From: Lachnospira pectinoschiza
GTDB lineage: Bacteria; Bacillota; Clostridia; Lachnospirales; Lachnospiraceae
DNA length: 64,000 nt
Assembly (NCBI RefSeq): GCF_900103815.1
Contig: NZ_FNHZ01000003.1
Span: 1-64,000 of the forward strand
Direction: 5' to 3'
Shown here: positions 59,522-64,000 of the stretch, one piece after another
How the letters are laid out: the number at the start of each line of letters is the position of its first letter
How positions within the stretch are numbered: position 1 is the first letter of the stretch
Notes under the pieces: model-generated
Databases searched by the model: none
What the model was told of the DNA's origin: nothing
What the model saw: the letters and a program-made list of their open reading frames with translations, nothing else
Translations under genes and position numbers: made by a program

Positions 59522-60676
59522 ATGAGTATATTGATTGCTAAAATTGAGGAAACAATTATAGCCTATGTAATCATGCTTATATTAGGCTTTCATATAATTT
59601 TAACAACGAAAAAATCACGTTTACAAGGTAAGGTATTGTCCTATATTGGCATTGTACATTTGTACTACATTTCTTATATATTAACTTTACTTAGCTTTAC
59701 TGTGTTTAAACACAACTTCAAACCATATTTTTATTTATCTGAAATTTTAAAATTCATCTCGATTATTGGAATTAGTATATTTACCTTTACCACTATTATT
59801 TATCTCTTACACTCAAAATTATTTGATAAGAGATTTGTTGAATACATTGCAGCAATAACACTAACTATATCTATCACTTTATATGTCAGCACACCATTTA
59901 GTGGACTAATTTTTAAAATTGATGAAAATATGCAATATATTCGTGGTCCTCTTTATTTATTTCCATATTTGATATCTTTAGTATACTATGTTTTCATTCT
60001 AATGGTAATAGTAAATTGTATAAAAACTGCACATGATAAAAATGAAAAGAAATTTGCCTTTATGTTTATTGCTTTTATTATGGTTCCTTTAGTAGGTCAA
60101 TCCTTATCAAGAGCTATAAATGTGCCAATTCTAGAAATTAGTTTGGCTATTACATTTTTAATATTCTATTTGGACTTTTCAAAAAGAAATGTGTCTACAG
60201 ACTCTCTAACTGGCCTTAATAACAGACGTTTTCTTATAACTGATCTCTACAGCTTAATGAGGCGCAAAGATAGAGATAAGCTGGTTTTACTTATGATTGA
60301 TGCCAATGATTTTAAAAAGATTAATGATAATTTCGGACATCAAGAAGGGGATAAAAGTCTAATAAGAATTGGACAAGCCCTAGAGCAGTGTACATATTTT
60401 CTTAAGCATTGCACTGTTGCAAGATACGGGGGCGATGAGTTTATCATTGCCTTTATAGAAAGGCAGAATAACGACGGGCGCCTAATTGCCTACACCATTA
60501 CAAAGACCCTTGAAAAGATTAATCAAGAGGAAAATGCAAAATCCGACGTTACGATTTCAATTGGAATTGAAAACTACAAAGAGGAATATTTAACTCCAGA
60601 GGAGTTTATAAAAGCGGCAGATAATGCCCTTTACGAAATAAAGAAGGAGAAGTATACATGGAAGAATTTCACTTAG
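59522..60676 (+). CDS. Membrane-bound diguanylate cyclase, first of a tandem pair
   Basis: A 384-aa protein with seven membrane segments (about 10-220) and a C-terminal GGDEF domain: TDSLTGLNNRRFLITDL, DANDFKKINDNFGHQEGD and active site VARYGGDEFIIAF. No RxxD inhibitory site (LKHC at that position), so feedback inhibition by c-di-GMP is not expected. The 3' end overlaps the next gene by 19 nt. GAGGTATCTT precedes the start. Confidence 0.93.
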   Translation: MSILIAKIEETIIAYVIMLILGFHIILTTKKSRLQGKVLSYIGIVHLYYISYILTLLSFTVFKHNFKPYFYLSEILKFISIIGISIFTFTTIIYLLHSKLFDKRFVEYIAAITLTISITLYVSTPFSGLIFKIDENMQYIRGPLYLFPYLISLVYYVFILMVIVNCIKTAHDKNEKKFAFMFIAFIMVPLVGQSLSRAINVPILEISLAITFLIFYLDFSKRNVSTDSLTGLNNRRFLITDLYSLMRRKDRDKLVLLMIDANDFKKINDNFGHQEGDKSLIRIGQALEQCTYFLKHCTVARYGGDEFIIAFIERQNNDGRLIAYTITKTLEKINQEENAKSDVTISIGIENYKEEYLTPEEFIKAADNALYEIKKEKYTWKNFT

Positions 60677-61785
60677 CTTCAATTGAACAAGCTATTATAT
60701 CCATTATAATCTTAATAATTATAGCCATTGACTTAAGTCGAACCTTTAGGCGTTCTATGCTTAGATTTAGACTTTTGGCTTTTATTGTAATAAACATCTT
60801 TTATTTAACTTTTAATTTTATAATTGATGATATAAATATTTACGATAGCGGCTCGAAGTATCTTATTTGCAGCATTTGGATAATTTACTATTCTCTTGAG
60901 ATTAGTCTTCGTGCCTCACTGTTTTTATGCATGGAGTATTTAATGCGCTCAAAAATCTCCATTTCCACAAATATAGAATACGTATGCTTAATTTTCCATT
61001 TCATTACTTTGTTTTTAATCATTTCCACTCCTTTTACGCATTTAATTTTCTACGTAGGCAAGGATTTAAAAATAGTTTATATGCCATTGTATTTTTTAGT
61101 TGACTTTACATCATACTTTTACCTGATTATAAGCGTGCTAAGGGGCATTTACTGCGCAATTATTACACCAAATAAAAAGGAGAAAAGAATTTACATACTG
61201 ATGCTCATTTTCCTTGCAATTCCTTATGTTACCTTATTTAGTGAACTCGATCTCTGGGATGCTACAACCGCCATTTCAATCCTTATCTTTTACTTGATTA
61301 TTCAGCATGAAAATATATCTAAAGACCCGCTTACAAACCTAAACGACAGAACATATCTTAATCAGGATATTGAGAAAATGTTAGCCTCAAACTTAAGGAA
61401 ACGTACAGCCCTTTTAATGATTGACGGGGACCACTTTAAACAAATTAATGATAATTATGGACATCTTGAAGGGGATAAAAGTTTAATAAGACTAGCAAAA
61501 GCCATTACTGAGGGCACTAAAAATCTCCGCTTTGTATCTACTGCTAGATATGGCGGAGATGAATTTGTTGTGTGTTTTGTTGAAAGTTATGATAGGGAAG
61601 CTGAGGTAGTTGCCTCACGAATCTCCTCAAAGCTTAAAGAACTTAACATCATGTCTAATAGCGGCTATGAATTTAACGTTTCTATTGGCATTGCAAAATA
61701 TGACGACACCATAAAGAATGCCAAGGACTTTATAAAAGCTGCCGACGCCAAGCTCTACGATATCAAAAATAGTAGAGAAAACTAA
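60658..61785 (+). CDS. Membrane-bound diguanylate cyclase, second of a tandem pair
   Basis: A 375-aa paralog of the preceding protein with the same seven-segment N terminus and GGDEF domain: KDPLTNLNDRTYLNQDI, DGDHFKQINDNYGHLEGDKS and TARYGGDEFVVCF. RxxD is absent (LRFV). AGAAGGAGAAGTATAC precedes the ATG inside the previous gene, implying coupled translation and perhaps a heterodimer. Confidence 0.93.
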   Translation: MEEFHLASIEQAIISIIILIIIAIDLSRTFRRSMLRFRLLAFIVINIFYLTFNFIIDDINIYDSGSKYLICSIWIIYYSLEISLRASLFLCMEYLMRSKISISTNIEYVCLIFHFITLFLIISTPFTHLIFYVGKDLKIVYMPLYFLVDFTSYFYLIISVLRGIYCAIITPNKKEKRIYILMLIFLAIPYVTLFSELDLWDATTAISILIFYLIIQHENISKDPLTNLNDRTYLNQDIEKMLASNLRKRTALLMIDGDHFKQINDNYGHLEGDKSLIRLAKAITEGTKNLRFVSTARYGGDEFVVCFVESYDREAEVVASRISSKLKELNIMSNSGYEFNVSIGIAKYDDTIKNAKDFIKAADAKLYDIKNSREN

Positions 61786-61829
61786 TTTAGTGAATTAAAG
61801 CAACCTTAACTCACTAAATTAGTTTTCGT
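61776..61829. terminator. Bidirectional terminator between convergent genes
   Basis: AAACTAATTTAGTGA / TCACTAAATTAGTTTT around a short loop; stops both the cyclase and the phosphatase transcripts. Confidence 0.85.
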
Positions 61830-61838
61830 TAGAGCTCA

Positions 61839-62375
61839 TTAGATTTCGTAGCGTCTAAGTTCGCAGTTTTTCATCTTGCATGCTGCAAACTCTTCATTTG
61901 TCATATCGTGAAAATAGCTCTCCACCATACGAATTATGCCATTATGAGCCACTAAAAGATAAACCTTTTGGGGCTCATTTTTTATATCTTCTAAAAGAGA
62001 GTAGATTCTGTGAGCACATTTTAACATAGACTCTCCACCCTCAAAGGAGTTAACAAAGTTTTCCTTGGCCTTTGCAAATTCAAGACCATCCCTTGGAGTT
62101 CCCTCATACTTGCCAAAATTTTGCTCCATAAGTCTTTCTTCTTTTCTTGCTGGAATTCCAGTAATTTCGGAAATGTGTAGGGCAGTGTCCCTAGCTCTAA
62201 TTAAAGGTGAGTAGATGATTTCATCAATCTTTATATTTTCCTTCTTAATCATTTCCCCAAGTTCAATTGCCTGCTTGTGACCAAGCTCAGTCAAATCCAC
62301 GTCTGTACTGCCACAAATTTTATTGGCCACATTCCAAACGGTCTGACCGTGTCTAGTATAGTAAAAAACTGCCAT
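61839..62375 (-). CDS. Histidine phosphatase family protein (phosphoglycerate mutase-like)
   Basis: A 178-aa protein with the phosphohistidine motif YYTRHGQTVWN (His9), EMIKKENIKIDEIIYSPLIRARDTA and the second catalytic VAHNGIIRM. Such proteins dephosphorylate sugar phosphates or small metabolites; PhoE- or CobC-like substrates are possible but not shown here. AGGAGGCGTT precedes the ATG. Confidence 0.9.
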   Translation of the reverse strand: MAVFYYTRHGQTVWNVANKICGSTDVDLTELGHKQAIELGEMIKKENIKIDEIIYSPLIRARDTALHISEITGIPARKEERLMEQNFGKYEGTPRDGLEFAKAKENFVNSFEGGESMLKCAHRIYSLLEDIKNEPQKVYLLVAHNGIIRMVESYFHDMTNEEFAACKMKNCELRRYEI

Positions 62376-62456
62376 AACGCCTCCTAATTTTCCATCCTTG
62401 ATTTGCTTCTTTTAACGTTCTTGAAATTCCAACTTTATTGAAATTCTAAAATCAAA

Positions 62457-62492
62457 AGAGCCAGAGATATATTTCTTATCTCTGACTCATTT
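62457..62492 (-). terminator. Terminator after fucO
   Basis: Minus strand GAGTCAGAGATA / TATCTCTGGCTC, then TTTTGATTTTAG. Confidence 0.75.
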
Positions 62493-62594
62493 TAACATAT
62501 ATTTATCTGATTAACTAATGAATTGCGGGGGCTGCATTAGTTAGTCTTTATAAATGCTTATTATCTTTTGTCGGATTTTTTGACAAAGATTTCC

Positions 62595-63743
62595 CTATAG
62601 AAGGGCTCTATAAAGGCCTTCGATTTCTTCTACTGTTGGCTGCTTTGGATTTCCTGGGAAGCAAGCATCAGCGTGTGCTGACTCTGCAAGGAAATGTACA
62701 TCTTCATCCTTAACGATATCCTTTAAATCCTTAGGAATTCCAACATCTGCAGAAAGCTTAGCAACAGCATCAACGGCTGCCTTTCTGTACTCGTCCTGAG
62801 ACATATTTTCAGTGCCTTCTACACCCATTGCCTTAGCAATATCTCTAAACTTCTCGCCTGTAGCATCAGCGTTGTAAGCCATGATAGAAGGGAGAAGAAT
62901 TGCATTTGCCACACCATGAGGTGTATCGTAAACAGCACCTAGTGGGTGAGCCATTGAGTGAACCAAGCCTAGACCTACATTAGAGAAGCCCATACCTGCT
63001 ACATACTGGCCAAGTGCCATGCCTTCTCTGCCTTCTGGCTTATTCTCAACAGCAGCTCTTAAGTGCTTAGAAATAAGCTCGATTGCCTTTAAATGGAACA
63101 TGTCTGATAATTCCCAAGCTCCATTAGTAATATATCCTTCAATTGCATGTGTTAAAGCATCCATGCCTGTTGCAGCTGTTAAGCCCTTTGGCATTGATGA
63201 CATCATGTCTGGATCAACAACAGCCACGATTGGAATATCCTTAGGATCAACACATACCATCTTACGATTCTTTTCAACATCAGTAATTACGTAGTTAATT
63301 GTAACCTCAGCTGCAGTACCAGCAGTAGTAGGAACTGCGATAATTGGAACTGATGGCTTCTTTGTATCAGCTACACCTTCAAGGCTTCTAACGTCTGCAA
63401 AATCTGGATTGTTAATAATAATTCCGATTGCCTTTGCAGTATCCATTGATGAACCGCCACCAATTGCGATGATATAGTCAGTTCCTGCCTTTTTAAAGCT
63501 CTCTACACCTGTCTGTACATTTTCAATAGTTGGATTAGGCTTGATATTTGAATAAAGTTCATAAGCTAAACCAGCGCCATCAAGCACATCTAATACCTTC
63601 TTAGTTACCCCAAATTTTACTAAGTCTGGATCAGAGCAGACAAATGCCTTCTTAAATCCTCTTTCCTTAACTTCAGTTGCAATTTCCTTAACTGCGCCTG
63701 CCCCATGATAAGAACGTTCATTAAGTACAAATCTGTTTGCCAT
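62595..63743 (-). CDS. fucO: Iron-dependent alcohol dehydrogenase, lactaldehyde reductase (FucO) type
   Basis: A 382-aa group III alcohol dehydrogenase that reduces L-lactaldehyde to 1,2-propanediol with NADH during fucose or rhamnose fermentation. Similarity to E. coli FucO runs the whole length from MANRFVLNE. IAIGGGSSMDTAKAIG binds NAD; the metal ligands Asp and His are in TGMDALTHAIEGYI, with His residues in VHSMAHPLGAVYDTPHG. No fucose or rhamnose genes are adjacent, so a general role in aldehyde reduction is also possible. GTGGAGGTTTTTAT precedes the ATG. Confidence 0.9.
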   Translation of the reverse strand: MANRFVLNERSYHGAGAVKEIATEVKERGFKKAFVCSDPDLVKFGVTKKVLDVLDGAGLAYELYSNIKPNPTIENVQTGVESFKKAGTDYIIAIGGGSSMDTAKAIGIIINNPDFADVRSLEGVADTKKPSVPIIAVPTTAGTAAEVTINYVITDVEKNRKMVCVDPKDIPIVAVVDPDMMSSMPKGLTAATGMDALTHAIEGYITNGAWELSDMFHLKAIELISKHLRAAVENKPEGREGMALGQYVAGMGFSNVGLGLVHSMAHPLGAVYDTPHGVANAILLPSIMAYNADATGEKFRDIAKAMGVEGTENMSQDEYRKAAVDAVAKLSADVGIPKDLKDIVKDEDVHFLAESAHADACFPGNPKQPTVEEIEGLYRALL

Positions 63744-64000
63744 ATAAAAACCTCCACTTATATTATTTATTTGACAATGCCACTAAATCATGTCGTTTTT
63801 GTACAAAAATATTAGTTGTCACACGTCAAATCCTTCTAGTTAATATTTTAACACTTTTCGAATATAGTACAAGTATTTTAAGGCAAGTTTTAAAAATTAT
63901 TTTTATATATCTTTTTATGTTTATATATCTTTTATGTTTATATATTAACTTTATCTTAAGCTTTAGAGAGTTTCTTTACAGTTAGTTTTAAAGAACTTAT
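63744..64000. other. Gene-free right edge
   Basis: AT-rich promoter region of fucO. I see no gene or clear palindrome; a duplicated TTTATATATCTTTTATG-like stretch near 63905-63940 is low complexity. Confidence 0.5.

Overview
The window is AT-rich, low-GC Gram-positive DNA. It has strong AGGAGG-type ribosome sites, a T-box, paeninodin-type RiPP genes, cell-surface GH5 enzymes and several GGDEF proteins. This points to an anaerobic Clostridia species, most likely Lachnospiraceae (Butyrivibrio/Lachnospira-like). That is an inference from gene content; there is no rRNA or tRNA gene here to confirm it.

Region 1 (1-11,100) is an accessory island of toxin-antitoxin and defence-type modules, insertion-sequence debris and dispersed repeats. 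It has a partial TnpB, an intact RelE/ParE pair, an intact MazEF pair, an AAA ATPase, an AAA_14/DUF4143 ATPase, an Rpn-type nuclease, a DUF2442 operon and an AbiEi-like antitoxin. Three two-gene modules keep only one partner: the PIN toxin, the partner of the AAA ATPase and the AbiEii-like toxin are each cut to 16-23 codons. A 485-bp direct repeat brackets about 6 kb of this island.

Region 2 (11,100-19,500) encodes secreted or surface proteins. Two divergent transcription units each start with what looks like a c-di-GMP-I (GEMM-I) aptamer followed by a near-identical intrinsic terminator. The left unit makes a Ser-rich lipoprotein, followed by a 993-aa repeat protein; the right unit makes tandem secreted paralogs, the second of which has lost its signal peptide. 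A broken 5' fragment of the 993-aa gene lies at 1,072-1,227.

Region 3 (19,600-29,700) is more core-like: a chemoreceptor with a sugar-binding lipoprotein, a six-unit palindrome array of about 72-bp period, a Thr T-box with thrS, a diguanylate cyclase, a MATE exporter and a DegV protein.

Region 4 (29,700-58,500) is an exopolysaccharide locus flanked by two inverted GH5 paralogs. It holds a priming sugar-phosphate transferase, a PssD/PssE pair, a fused Wzz/tyrosine kinase, glycosyltransferases, Wzy, Wzx, a VanZ-like protein and a CotH-type kinase. Woven into it is a lasso-peptide-like RiPP cluster: nucleotidyltransferase, HPr-kinase-like kinase, asparagine-synthetase-like cyclase, three precursor genes, ABC exporter, B2 peptidase and B1/PqqD. 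The precursors do not fit the canonical lasso ring rule cleanly.

Region 5 (52,900-64,000) has a minus-strand run of response regulator, GH5, glycosyltransferase and soluble histidine kinase, then two overlapping diguanylate cyclases, a histidine phosphatase and a FucO-like alcohol dehydrogenase. Three predicted diguanylate cyclases plus two predicted c-di-GMP riboswitches suggest that c-di-GMP controls the surface proteins, and perhaps the polysaccharide.
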